Shown here in pieces: positions 10,077 to 20,984 of a DNA stretch of 64,000 bases. Positions within the stretch are counted from its first letter, which is position 1; each line of letters starts with the position of its first letter. The position numbers and the translations under genes are program-made. Where the stretch lies: the NCBI GenBank assembly GCA_021229015.1, contig CM037795.1, positions 14,923,362-14,987,361 of the forward strand. Direction: 5' to 3'. Under the pieces are notes generated by a model that was given only the letters and a program-made list of their open reading frames with translations, did not search any database and was not told the DNA's origin. The DNA is from Solen grandis. Taxonomy: Eukaryota; Mollusca; Bivalvia; Adapedonta; Solenidae.

Positions 10077-11500
10077 TTTCATATCCACCGAATCTAGTAT
10101 GTATAAGAGAGAGAGAGAACGACCAATAACGAGTCAGACGGTTGTCTATGAAGAGAGATTTTATATGTGATGACGTCATTTCCGGTTATACCACCAATAC
10201 ACTTCCGGTTCATTGAATTCATCGTATAGCTTGACATGAGACCTTTCTATCGATACCAGGATCACGCAAATCGGTCAAGAAATGACTGAGATATAGCCTT
10301 AAATATGATTTTTTGGAGAAAATTTGAATTTGGCGCCATTTTCCGGTCACGTGACATTTTTCAAACGCTTATATCTCGTGAACGAATAAAGATAACCCTA
10401 TAAAAGTATACATTTTCGAAATCGGCATGAGGAGACCTTTCGAACGGTGTATACATTATGCGTGTTGGTCAAAGTTGAAAATTGGGTTTAAAAATCGCTG
10501 TTACGTCATAACTCGATAACGGTTGAAAATCGAATCGATAACCCTAGGTTCAAACGAAAGGTTTTTACATATTCTAACATTTGGTGACATAAAAACAGAA
10601 ATCGATATCGTAAACGGTTGCACTAGACAGGAAAAACTGATTTAAAGCTTTTTCAACCAATATTATTTTAAATATTACTTTAAAATTTGAATAAATCATA
10701 CCTTTATGATGCGTTTCCAATTGTCACAAAATTTGAATAACTTCTACCTTTTTGATGCGTTACCAATTGTCATATACACATATCGATGTATATTTCGCTT
10801 CATATCCCTAATTCTAACTCCCTCTAAAAGTCGTGTAATTTGACAAAATTTAATCCTTTAACTAGGTAAAGCTAAGGATTAACGTAAACATTGGCCAGTT
10901 CCCTTTATGGGGCTATCTTAAACCGATCTCAAGTCAACCAATATTTTCTTATAAATGGTACTGGAGCAACGAAGGCGTGTATGAACTTGACCATTCATGT
11001 CCACTGACGATCTATGATGTGTCATTATATCAAACCCGTGGGGGATGGGTGGGTGTGGTCACAATGTACTAGGGCAAAATTAAAGGGATTAACTTTGGAC
11101 GCTTGAAAGGACCATTGTTCGCATTTCCGTCCCTAAATCAATATCGCTATTGTTCAATCGCTAAAAATAGACCGTCTATTGTTAACACGGGTGGCCTAGG
11201 CCTATGAACTGATATTACAGTTAAACTAGAGTCACTCGAAGGTAGGACGTTGAGCAGTCAACATCTTAAAGGTGAGTATTATAGTATTTAGATATATTAT
11301 TTGATATTTCATATTAACCATCATTTGTTTGATTCTATTATTGTTATAATGTTCTAGATATTTAATCATTGATATTATTTTTATTATTATTATTTTATTA
11401 TTATTATTGATATATCTATTATTAATATATCATTGTCTGAGATCGAATGGAAGTGACCCTCAATTTCCGCGAGTAGATCTCGGATCAAGTATACAAGTCA
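10077..11500. repeat. Inner right arm of palindrome
   Basis: Reverse complement of about 6030-7400, nearly identical by eye. It contains the same GGCGCCATTTTCCGGTCACG and CCTCTAAAAGTCGTGTAAT landmarks. The TTA/ATT microsatellite at about 11340-11430 has diverged from its partner at 6105-6150. Confidence 0.85.
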
Positions 11501-11539
11501 CCTCTGTATACTATTACCAAGCAAATGACCACTAATATG

Positions 11540-11760
11540 GTCGCCGCACATGCGCACTATCCTTAAACTCTTATATGCAAATTAGATACCCTAAAAATTC
11601 AATATGGCCGCTGCACATGCGCACAACCCTTAAACGCTTATATGCAAATGAGTTATTATTAATAGAAACAAAATGGCCGCCGCACATGCGCACTACCCTT
11701 AAACGCTTATATGCAAATGAGTTACTATTAATAGAAACAAAATGGCCGCCTATTACGTCA
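11540..11760 (-). promoter_or_regulatory. Triplicated octamer/TATA-like block, right arm
   Basis: Inverted copy of the left block: CTTATATGCAAAT occurs near 11570, 11637 and 11706, which on the minus strand reads ATTTGCATATAAG. It points into the element in the direction of the minus-strand genes, whose first start (9856) lies about 1.7 kb away. Promoter function is inferred from the octamer plus TATA-like arrangement only. Confidence 0.5.
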
Positions 11761-11789
11761 TCTTTGTTTAGACGTAAACCGGCCGGTAT

Positions 11790-13115
11790 ACTACTGTCAT
11801 CTATATGGGTACGAACGGCTAATTTTTGCATTAGGACAATATATACATATAACATTTTGATATAATTTCTGGCCTGGATATGATAGAGACCTATACTTGG
11901 TCTTATTTTGTAGCTATTACATCCAGCTATATGCCTATATTTAGTCTTATGGGGTCACATTGATTTCGTTTCCATCTATAGTCATCTATATGGCTAGGAC
12001 GGGTTATTTTTTGCATTTACGGCCATATACACATACAACAATTTGAAATAATTTCTGACCTGGATATGATAGAGACCCATACTTGGTCTTATTTTGTAGC
12101 TATTACATCCTGCTACATGCCTATACCTGGTCTTATGGGGTCACATTGATTTGGTTTCCATCTATAGTCATCTATATGGGTACGAACGGCTAATTTTTGC
12201 ATTTAGGACTATATACACATATAACAATTTCATATAACTTTTGACCTGGATATGATTGAGACCCATACTTGGTCTTATTTTGTAGCTATTACATCCTGCT
12301 ACATGCCTATACCTGGTCTTATGGTGTCACATTGATTCGGTTTCCATCTGTAGTCATCTATATGGGTACGAACGGCTGATTTTTGCATTTACGACTATAT
12401 ACACATATATTAATTTGATATGCCTTCTGACCTGGATATTATTGAGTCCCATACCGGGTCTTATTTTGTAGCTATTACATCCTGCTACATGCCTATACCT
12501 AGTCTTATGGGGTCCATTCATTGGGTTTCATCTATAATCATTTATATGGCTAGGAGGGGCTATTTTTTTCATTGACGGCCATATACACATACAACAATTT
12601 GATATAATTTCTGACCTGGATATGATAGAGACCCATACTTGGTCTCATTTTGTAGCTATTACATCCTGCTACATGCCTATACCTAGTCTTATGGGATCAC
12701 ATTGATTGCGTTTCCATCTATAGTCATCTATATGGCTACGAATGGCAAATATTTGCATTAAGAATTATATAAACATATAACAATTTGATATAACTTCTGA
12801 CCTGGATATGATAGAGACCCATACTTGGTCTTATTTTGTAGCTATTACATCCTGCTATATGCCTATACCTAATCTTATTTGGTCACATTGATTGCGTTTC
12901 CATCTATAGTCATCTATATGGCTACGAACGGCAAAATTTTGCCTTTAGGACTATATAAACATATAACAATTTGATATAACTTCTGACCTGGATATTATTG
13001 AGTCCCATACTTGGTCTTATTTTGTAGCTATTACATCATGCTACATGCCTACACCTAGTCTTATGGGGTCACATTGATTGTTTTTCAATCTATAGTCAGA
13101 TGTATGGCTATGAAT
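11790..13115 (-). repeat. 186-bp satellite array, right arm
   Basis: About seven units of the same satellite as the left arm in reverse orientation. The landmark TCTTATGGGGTCACATTGAT recurs roughly every 186 bp (about 11940, 12130, 12315, 12500, 12686, 12875, 13060). Units are more divergent from each other than are the inner arms. Confidence 0.9.
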
Positions 13116-13130
13116 GGCTTTTATTTTTTT

Positions 13131-13960
13131 ATTTATTTTTTATTTCGTCGAGGCGTAGTTAGTTATTTATTTTTTGCATGATTTGAAGAAATATTCAGAG
13201 GGGAAGACCTAAATAATAATGAAGTTGGAAAGCCCTGTATTGTATTTTAAATATTATTTTGTATATATCTAAATTGTGAAAAAAATCTTAAAGTGTATAT
13301 TTAATACGTATATAGATATTATAATTTAGCCCTATATATAAGTCAAATCAGGCCCTTTATATTATATAGAATATCTCCTGGTCTGATAGATTAAATTATA
13401 ATGTTTTTTATCTTTCTGATGTATGTTGTTGTTTTACTTTCCTAAAGATATTAATATGGTGTTTAAATCAACCATATAACTACAATGTAGTTAATTACTC
13501 TGCGGTACCTACCTGTATATTGATCAACATTAGACAGTACTGTACAGTGTGTACAGTCCACTATCTTCCTTTAATATAACAGAAAAAAAAATATTTCCTG
13601 GTGTAATCAATGTAGTTATCATATTTAATACACTGTTTAAAATATATAAGAGTTTGAATTTTGCCGTTTTGATTAACCAGTAGTTTTTGTTGATATCAAA
13701 TATAATCATTTCTTTCACTATTGTTGATAGATCGTGTTGATAATTTCCTGTTGTCCGGTAAATTCCCGAAATATGATAGGGAATTATCGATTTCGTCAGG
13801 CGGGATAACTCTGAAACTTATTGCTTACTGAGCTTATTGTTCGCTACTATTGCTTGCTAGGTTGTGTTCAGTAAACAGATAACGTTCAATGAGGTCGGGT
13901 GGATTTTTTTCGTAGGTACAGTAGTTACATGTTATCATAAAAACTGAGCGTTTCTTACCA
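13131..13960. other. AT-rich flank and upstream region of TLC gene
   Basis: Immediately right of the palindrome is a TTTA-rich stretch, then about 700 bp without repeats or exons. The last 100 bases form the presumed promoter/5' UTR of the gene starting at 13964; no TATA box or initiator could be assigned with confidence. Confidence 0.45.
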
Positions 13961-13963
13961 GAC

Positions 13964-14196
13964 ATGGCTAGCGATGCGGTTATTCCGCATAGCCAAACTG
14001 AAATATGGCCAAAGGATATATCTGGGGCCAGGAAAGGACTTTTTGTGATCACAATATCTGCCTTCGCGTTTTATATATGCAGTTTAATACTTGTTCGCAC
14101 GGCACCGAAAGTAGCTGAGAAGCAGAAATGGCGTTGGAAAAACATTTCAGTTTCTTTAGTTCACGCAATGATTACTGGAGTGTGGTCAGTTGTGTG
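13964..14196 (+). CDS. TLC domain protein (TLCD1/2-like), exon 1
   Basis: This is the first coding exon of a multi-pass membrane protein of the TLC (TRAM-LAG1-CLN8) superfamily, closest in pattern to TLCD1/TLCD2. In vertebrates these limit incorporation of long-chain polyunsaturated fatty acids into membrane phospholipids. The ATG at 13964 has a good context (GACATGG). A transmembrane helix follows at about residues 27-45 (LFVITISAFAFYICSLILV), then the family signature WRWKNISVSLVHAMITGVWS. The exon ends in phase 2 at a GTATGT donor (14197). It joins in phase to the exon at 14331 to give the cysteine expected after the GVWS segment. Later exons, including the rest of the TLC domain, were not found. 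Confidence 0.75.
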
Positions 14197-14330
14197 GTAT
14201 GTATTCTTTTTTATCATCTTTAACATTGAATTATAAATTGAATTTGGTTGAGAATCTTTGCTATGTTGTGTTCGCGCTTGTGTCGTAAATCGCCGTGAAA
14301 GAGTTTAGTATCTAGTTATTACATTTACAG

Positions 14331-14413
14331 TTTTATTGAAGAACCAAACATGGCTGAAGATTTGATCACAACGCACACAGACATGAGTCACATCCTTATT
14401 TCTGTTTCAGTAG
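14331..14413 (+). CDS. TLC domain protein (TLCD1/2-like), exon 2
   Basis: The exon lies between an acceptor ending TTTACAG and a GTAAGTG donor. It encodes FIEEPNMAEDLITTHTDMSH followed by ILISVSVG, matching the second conserved TLCD segment (family pattern: a proline/methionine stretch, then acidic, then a helix leading to GYF). Phase agrees with exon 1 (2 to 1) and it exits in phase 1. I searched downstream by eye for the expected next exon (GYF plus HH motif) and did not see one before 37 kb; a long intron or an interrupted gene are both possible. Confidence 0.7.
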
Positions 14414-14860
14414 GTAAGTGAAAAATCATGTTTAATCACTCTTTTACAACTCTTACATAACAGTTTGACCTCTGACCTAACGACGCTCAGGAACATGTGA
14501 TCAAAATATTGCACTGAGCTATAAATATCTTGCATGACAGGAATAGTGCATATGCATGTGTTCATAATGAATGATATTTGACAAATGATTTTAAATTTTG
14601 ATATATTGCTATCTTGATTTTTTTCATGTTGATATGAAAGACATCAAACTTGTTCAATAGGTCAATGATTTAAATCAAAAGGAAGAAAATACTTTCCAAA
14701 TTAACCCACAGTGATCTTTGAAATTTAGCAAAATTTATCTAAACTTACTGGATTCTTCCATATTTTTACAATAGATCTACTACAATGTTGCCAAATGAAG
14801 ATTTTCTCTTTATTGAGCAAATTGAATCTGTATGCCTTGGTGAGAATATATCTGGGTCAT
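14414..14860. other. Intron-like sequence
   Basis: This AT-rich stretch follows exon 2 of the TLC gene. An open frame starting at 14785 (residues FLFIEQIESVCLGENISGS) runs directly into a mobile element and has no known similarity; I do not regard it as an exon. Confidence 0.4.
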
Positions 14861-14864
14861 GGTA

Positions 14865-15643
14865 TCGGGTTCATTCGCCCCAAGTACACTTTCGCCCGAG
14901 TCAGTTCGCCCGAGTCGGTTCGCCCTACAATGTGGGTTCATTCGCCCACATAGTGGGTTCATTCGCCCTAGTAAAGTTATAAATTAATAAACAAAATGGA
15001 TATTACGGTTGGTGATGAATAAATATAATTTTATTCATTCAACAAGTATAAGTATAAAGTACAAAGTATATAGGTGTATTGATCATAATAAAGGTGACAT
15101 CTTCCTTCTGAAAACACACACGTGCTGTAGGTGTGAACACATGCCATAGCAGGGTTAGATGTTAATTATGTACAACCTACAGTATTTTCGGCGTTCGTAT
15201 TGTCTCATTTAACATACTTATTTTTTACACCCGGTCTCTTTCATTTATGATAAGTAAGGATGAACATGAATTAAATAAGGGTTAATAACGAAATAAACAG
15301 TGAATTTATTTATTTCTTTAATTATAAATACACCGCCAATGTAAGTGTATATTAAATGTAAAAGAAAATTGAAACTGCCATTCCGAAGCAATAATTGTAG
15401 GACTGGAACCAAAATATGTAATAGATTTTTTTTTTATATTAATAATAGACAATATACTCATTCAAACATACATACATAAAACAAGACAACCGAATACACA
15501 AACATTTATATATTATTTCATTCAAATCCAGCAAAATAACAATAGGGCGAACAGACTCACATTTTAGGGCGAAAGGGTAGAGGGCGAAAGGGAATTAGGG
15601 CGAAAGGGTATAGGGCGAAAGGGAAATGGGGCGAAACGACCCA
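14865..15643. mobile_element. TA-flanked element with TTCGCCC terminal arrays
   Basis: About 780 bp bounded by TA on both sides (14863-14864 and 15644-15645). The left end has six or more TTCGCCC motifs (14876-14970); the right end has the inverse GGGCGAA motif six times (15543-15636). The outermost 16-17 bases form an imperfect inverted repeat (TCGGGTTCATTCGCCCC versus TGGGTCGTTTCGCCCC). TA duplication plus inverted repeats suggests a non-autonomous Tc1/mariner-like or similar DNA element. There is no transposase frame inside. Confidence 0.6.
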
Positions 15644-15649
15644 TAATCC

Positions 15650-17260
15650 TGGGTCATATGGGGTTAAGAAAGAGGTCATAATAAGCTGAATGGCAAATCT
15701 TGAACACACACACATACATATCAACACTAGATGTCAAATTTTCACTCAATTCTCATGGAACTTGTTCAGAATGTTTGTCTGCATGAAAACTTAGTTTTTT
15801 ACATAACTGTTCACACTTTATCAGATAAATTATACTAAATTTATTAGATAACATTATTATACAATTAACACTATTCTTAATTCAGGTAAATGGTATAGGG
15901 CCATCATGGCCCTCTTGTTTAAGTTAGAATAAGTGCGACAATTATCGGCAGGTTACAGTTATCAGTAGGTTTATATTTTCATTGAATCGTCACTTGCAAT
16001 GAAATGCATAATATCCTGTGTTTGCATCACACCATCACAGAAAAATTCCAAGACGTGCTATGTGACTAACAGGTCTTTTTTTTCTTCATAAACACCAGCG
16101 TAAAAGAAGTTTAGACTGTAGCTATTAGACTGCATCCTGTACATTTCATTTGTTGCTATATTTTAATTGCTTAGATGTCATCATTCAAGATATGGTGTCC
16201 ATGAAAACTGTGTTTTTATATTATTGACTTAGGTAAAATTCATTTGCTTCTGGTTAATATCACTAAGCTTTAAATGTGCTACATGTACTAGACCACCAAA
16301 TTATTGCACTTATTTCCATTTTCATATTATTGGGTGCCAGATAATTGAAGCATGAATCTTAAGCAGGTGACAGTTATCAACATATATGACAGTATAATGT
16401 CACTTAATTGATTCTTTAATATATCTTAGGGTAATGATTTTGCGGGCCACTTTGATAGTTTGGGAGACATTCTAATTGTTATTATAATTATTAAAGTTTA
16501 AATTATGATATTATTTTAATTTTCGATCAATAAAAGTTACCCACACCCTTGTATCGACCTTGAACGCCGGATTTTACACAAGTCCCGGTTTCCAAGGGAA
16601 ACGCATCTGATGCTGATTTCGATCAATTTTTTTTTATGATTATTATTAAATCTGGTGATGTCAATGAACTAAGCACAGAATCTGAAATCCACAAATCAAA
16701 CACACATTTGAAAAAAAAAAAAGAAATCATTTAATTTGTGAATCAGTGATCTTGATATTTTTATATAAAAGCCCATCGGAAGCAATTTCCATGAATGTAA
16801 AATAATTTGCGAGTTTGTCTAGGAATTTGCGAGTTGATATTAAAGGCATTTGCATTGTTTTGCTAGTGGAGAAATAAATTAAATTTGAGCCCTGGTATAA
16901 AAAGAGAAAAAGTTGATTAATGAATGGTGCCTCTCACTGTTAAATTGTACACATATAAAGAGTCACACCTAAATATAAATGAATGTTAAAAGTCTGAAAC
17001 TTTAAAATGAATTAATATTGAGGTTTGATGGTTTGTGTGTGAACTATATTGATGTAGAATCCAATGATACCAATCAGAGATATGAACACCTAATATAGCT
17101 TTACGAACCAGTGTAGTTTACACCAATGTGCGGTTATTGGTCATCCGTTACATTTACACTAAATAAAAAGATCATGTTAAAAATATCAATTACATAATGC
17201 TTGAACCCAATATAACATAAAAGTTCTTTTCTTATTTCTGAATTTATACTTTAGTTCTAA
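15650..17260. other. Intergenic or intronic sequence
   Basis: No exon is visible. A short copy of the 3' tail of the AGCTCACC repeat family lies at about 15885-15921 (GGGCCATCATGGCCCTCTTG). The rest is AT-rich and unassigned. Confidence 0.45.
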
Positions 17261-17264
17261 ACTA

Positions 17265-17385
17265 GTCCCATCAGTGAACCGCTCAGCGCGACATGATATT
17301 TTTAGTACTGGTTGTCACGCCTCGACATCCTGTTGGGGATATCACCAAATCGAAAGTAGAACAATGTCACAAGTTACGAGTACAC
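17265..17385 (+). repeat. Short dispersed repeat, copy 2
   Basis: Matches the reverse complement of 3682-3789: AGTCCCATCA, a gap, ACTGGTTGTCACGCCTC, then ATATCACCAAATCGAAAGTA. This copy has about 10 extra bases in the middle. Confidence 0.5.
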
Positions 17386-17803
17386 ATATCTGGACTAGAT
17401 ATAAACCAAAGAGGTATTTCACTAAACCCAAGATTTATGCTATATTGTTTGGTGTAGATTTTTGTCTAATCAGTATACACAACATGAAGTTAGGTTTACT
17501 CTAGCCTTTATATGAACATTGTTATATTGTAGATAAAAGTATAAAAATTATATGATATCTTTGTAAAATATATACGATTCCAAATATATACAATATAAGC
17601 AACATAATTCAAAGATCTAAAATGATGTTCCATGCACATGTTATGATTAATTATCAAACATATTACCTTTGAAAATAGAAAACAATGTAATGTAATTGTT
17701 TTAAGTCAAATTACCTATCGTTCTTATCCGTGAGAACACAACGTTCATAATGAAATAAAATATAAATTGATTTTTTTGCTAAGTTCTATACAAACGTATC
17801 AGA

Positions 17804-18050
17804 AGCTCTTTCAAAATATATTTTTGATTGGTTAATTGTAGCTCTTTCAAAATATATTTTTGATTGGTTAATTTTAGCTCTTTTAAAATAATATTTTTGA
17901 TTGGTTAATTTTAGCTCTTTCAAAATATATTTTTGATTGGTTAATTTTAGCTCTTTTAAAATAATATTTTTGATTGGTTAATTTTAGCTCTTTCAAAATA
18001 TATTTTTGATTGGTTAATTTTAGCTCTTTTAAAATAATATTTTTGATTGA
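17804..18050 (+). repeat. 36/37-bp minisatellite
   Basis: Seven units of AGCTCTTTYAAAATA-type sequence followed by TTTTTGATTGGTTAATTTT. Units alternate between a 36-bp form (CTTTCAAAATATA) and a 37-bp form (CTTTTAAAATAATA), so the later part is a 73-bp dimeric higher-order repeat. Confidence 0.9.
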
Positions 18051-19540
18051 TCGTTTCTTTCACGTCTCTGTATGTTTATGTATATTTAGTAGAAGGTCAA
18101 TAAACAAAGTCATATCATGATATAACACCAGATGTGTGCCATAACTTCTTACCAGTTGGCAAAGCACATATTTTATTTTGACTGGATATGGCACCTTTAT
18201 GTATCGCCAGTATCGGTATACACAATCCTTTCCCCTCCCCCACTTTCCTAATTAGGGGAGGTAGAGGGCAATCGGCATGTACACAACATAAATGAAATAA
18301 CTAACTTGACTAAAAATTTCTGCCATTAATACAATTTATTTTTTTTTTTAAAAAATTATTATATTACAATTAAAAATTTAAAATACATTATTACCAAATT
18401 TTGCTGATAAACTGATAATAATATTAAATGATAAGTTAATTAAATTAACAGTGGGTAGAATTTAACAACAGTAATTAAATAGGACATGGGGCCACTTTAA
18501 AAGTTGTTTGCAGATTAATTAGATCTTTGCTATCATCTTGGGAGAAAATGGACTGAAAGGTTAAACGACACCCCCAATATATGGAAAAGACTTAACTTTT
18601 TATGTATGTTAATAGTTGCTAACCCACTGTTTTATTTTTCTCATACTTGATTGACAAACTTTTCTCCATATAGATGTTAATCTAGCAATTTGAATTTTAT
18701 ATCATACTTTGCAGAACTGTTTGAACACTCTGCGAACCCTATTACTACTGTTATCATGTGTCATCTTCAAACCCAAGAGTTTACCAGTACTCACTGGAGA
18801 GATATGAAATAGAGCTTGAACACATGTTGTGAATACTGAATAAAAATAGCTTTATGGATCATCAACACTAATCGGGTGATTTTGTCATTTATAGATGTGT
18901 TGTCAGTTGTACAAACTGGAACAGCTGGTTTCTCTTTGTTAAAAGCTATTATGTCTGCCTAGGGTTGACATATTGAGTTCTTTTTTTTTTATTGACTGCA
19001 TTAATGAATTCCATGAATGCATATGAACTGGAATTTCATGTATTAGCTTGTTAATGAACATTAATAGAATTTTGTGTCTTTTATTGTTAATGATATTTTG
19101 TTCAATAATCTTGATGTATTAACAAAATAAAGCTTTGTGTACATAGAGATTTGTATCTTAATTTATTCAGAATAAAGGCAACTTGTAAGTTTAAATAGAT
19201 TTATTTGTATAAGTTTTATATTATTGGTTGTTTACTCTTTCATTGCTGTGGGTACTTGTGATTGCCTTTTGCTGCCAGTGCAGACCAAGATCAGCCTGCA
19301 CACCTAAGCAATCACTGTCCCCTATCCTGTCAATAAATCTTTGACAAGCACCCACACAAACAACTAATGGTACAGTCCAACATGGAGAATGAACACAGTA
19401 TAATTAAGAAATTCAGCATGATCAAAGGGTTAAAAAGAGTATTGCTATTATGTATATCTTCTTAGGGCTTAGCACATAAGGACTTGTTGACTCAATCAAA
19501 GACCAAATAAACTTACAGACATCCACAACTCTGATATAGT
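18051..19540. other. Unassigned AT-rich sequence
   Basis: I see no exon or recognised repeat. Homopolymer T/A runs near 18340 and 18980 are the only low-complexity features. Confidence 0.4.
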
Positions 19541-19768
19541 TTAACCCTTTCCCTCATAGAGGAAACCATGAAAAGACCTTTGTGAACAGCATAAAACCAT
19601 AACTCGCAGGCTGATCAGATTTTATGCTGTTCGCTGCTCCTCAGTGGTCTGGTAATGAGGATTTTACAATTAAATTTGGTAAGGTTTGAGTATGGCTTTC
19701 TGCAGATCAGGCTTTATGTGGTACCTATTGAGTGCGTCAAAATGAGTTAATATGAGGGAAATGGTTAA
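19541..19768 (+). mobile_element. piggyBac-type MITE, copy 1
   Basis: The 228-bp element starts TTAACCCTTTCCCTCATA and ends in the inverse TATGAGGGAAATGGTTAA. TTAA at both ends followed by CCC is the hallmark of piggyBac-family insertion. The interior carries a self-complementary block around GCAGGCTGATC. This copy is the most diverged of the three (its hairpin arm is shortened). Confidence 0.75.
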
Positions 19769-20290
19769 GAACAAATGACCACTAGATAACATGAGATGTG
19801 TAAAATTGCTTATATCAATCATAAATAATCTGAGTTTTCTCTTCAACATCTTGCCGATTAAATCAAATATGCATGTCTCGCATTAGATTGCAGATCCCTT
19901 TTATGAGTGATACGGTAAAGTTCATGTCTGTTAAGCATCTGAAAGATGTAAAGCCTCTCAGCGAGATCTCATTCAAATCCAGTTTACCTGTTTTTACGTC
20001 ACAAGAAAAACGTTATATACTCTTTTGTATCTCTGTTGAATAGGTCTTTGGCCCAATGTATGAATGTCTGCATGAAAATGTGCCTGTCTTGGGCTCTTGA
20101 TATCAAGCCAGTTGGTTTATGGTGACGGGAGTGTTTCATTGAGGCAGTACTCTATATGTTTCTTATAAAGTCCCCAAATGACTGTTGGTGGGATATTTAA
20201 CCTTATTAACATAGTACTGTGAATAACACATCAGTTTAATATTCTCTCTTTTCATAATATGCGAGTTGTTCTTGCTTATCAGCTTATCAT
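19769..20290. other. Unassigned sequence
   Basis: There is no exon or recognised repeat between the MITE and the 25-bp minisatellite. Confidence 0.4.
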
Positions 20291-20291
20291 T

Positions 20292-20697
20292 TGGGAGAGA
20301 CTAATAGCTTAACAATGGAGAGAGACTAATAGCATAACAATGGGGAGAGACTTATAGCTTAACAATGGGGAGAGACTAATAGCTTAACAATGGGGAGAGA
20401 CTAATAGCTTAACAATGGGGAGAGACTAATAGCTTAAAAGTGGATAGAGACTAATAGCTTAACAGTGGGTAGAGACTAATAGCTTAACAGTGGGTAGAGA
20501 CTAATAGCTTAACAATGGTGAGAGACTAATAGCTTAACAATGGGGAGAGACTAATAGCTTAACAATGGGGAGAGACTAATAGCTTAACAGTGGGTAGAGA
20601 CTAATAGCTTAACAATGGGGAGAGACTAATAGCATAACAATGGGGAGAGACTAATAGCTTAACAATGGGGAGAGACTCACAGCTTAACAATGGGGAA
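20292..20697 (+). repeat. 25-bp minisatellite
   Basis: About 16 copies of a 25-bp unit (GAGAGACTAATAGCTTAACA plus ATGGG). Variants (AGTGGGTAGAGAC) cluster in neighbouring units, which indicates local duplication. Confidence 0.95.
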
Positions 20698-20813
20698 AGT
20701 GACAGATTTTTGGTGGACTGGTGGTATATATGAACTTCAGTGGACAGTTGTGAAATGCTGCCTTACACATAATTATACTGCCCCAGAAGAATAACAGCCA
20801 GACAAGATTATGA

Positions 20814-20972
20814 AAAGACTAGACTTGACTATTTGAGTTTACCGTTGCTTCGACAGTATTTCAGTCATATAGCGACGTCCAGCTAAGTACAGGTGAAAGA
20901 AGACCCCGAATGCACGGAGGCATCCGGGTAGAACCACCGACCTACCGCAAGCCAGCTGGAAGGACATTATGA
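20814..20972 (-). repeat. Bivalve conserved-core SINE, 5'-truncated
   Basis: The reverse complement reads CCAGCTGGCTTGCGGTAGGT, then GGTTCTACCCGGATGC, CATTCGGGGTCTTCTTTCAC, and ends ACGGTAAACTCAAATAGTCA. This is the same as the body and tail of the complete SINE at 38182-38440. The tRNA-like head is missing here. Confidence 0.75.
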
Positions 20973-20984
20973 AAAGAGTGAATA

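Larger units (their letters stand above)
4270..13130. mobile_element. Palindromic Polinton-like element
   Basis: Two arms of about 3.3 kb (4270-7606 and 9890-13130) are inverted copies of each other around a unique centre of about 2.3 kb. The centre encodes on the minus strand a packaging ATPase, a small conserved protein and an adenain-type protease. These genes are characteristic of Polintons/Mavericks and adintoviruses. Usual Polintons are 15-20 kb and also carry protein-primed polymerase B, a retroviral-type integrase and capsid genes; none is seen here. The outer limits are approximate, set by where arm similarity ends near GCCATTTATAGCCAT on the left and its inverted counterpart on the right. 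No target-site duplication was recognised. Likely interpretation: a miniature or decayed derivative, non-autonomous by gene content. Confidence 0.7.

Noticed and set aside
9698..10179. 143- and 156-codon frames over the purine tract
   Set aside because: Low-complexity translation of GGA/CTC repeats overlapping the real ATPase start.
11571..11865. Overlapping frames on both strands in the octamer block
   Set aside because: Derived from the 68-bp tandem units; identical residues repeat on both strands.
20292..20697. CRISPR-like array
   Set aside because: Contiguous 25-bp units without unique spacers, in a eukaryotic genome; it is a minisatellite.
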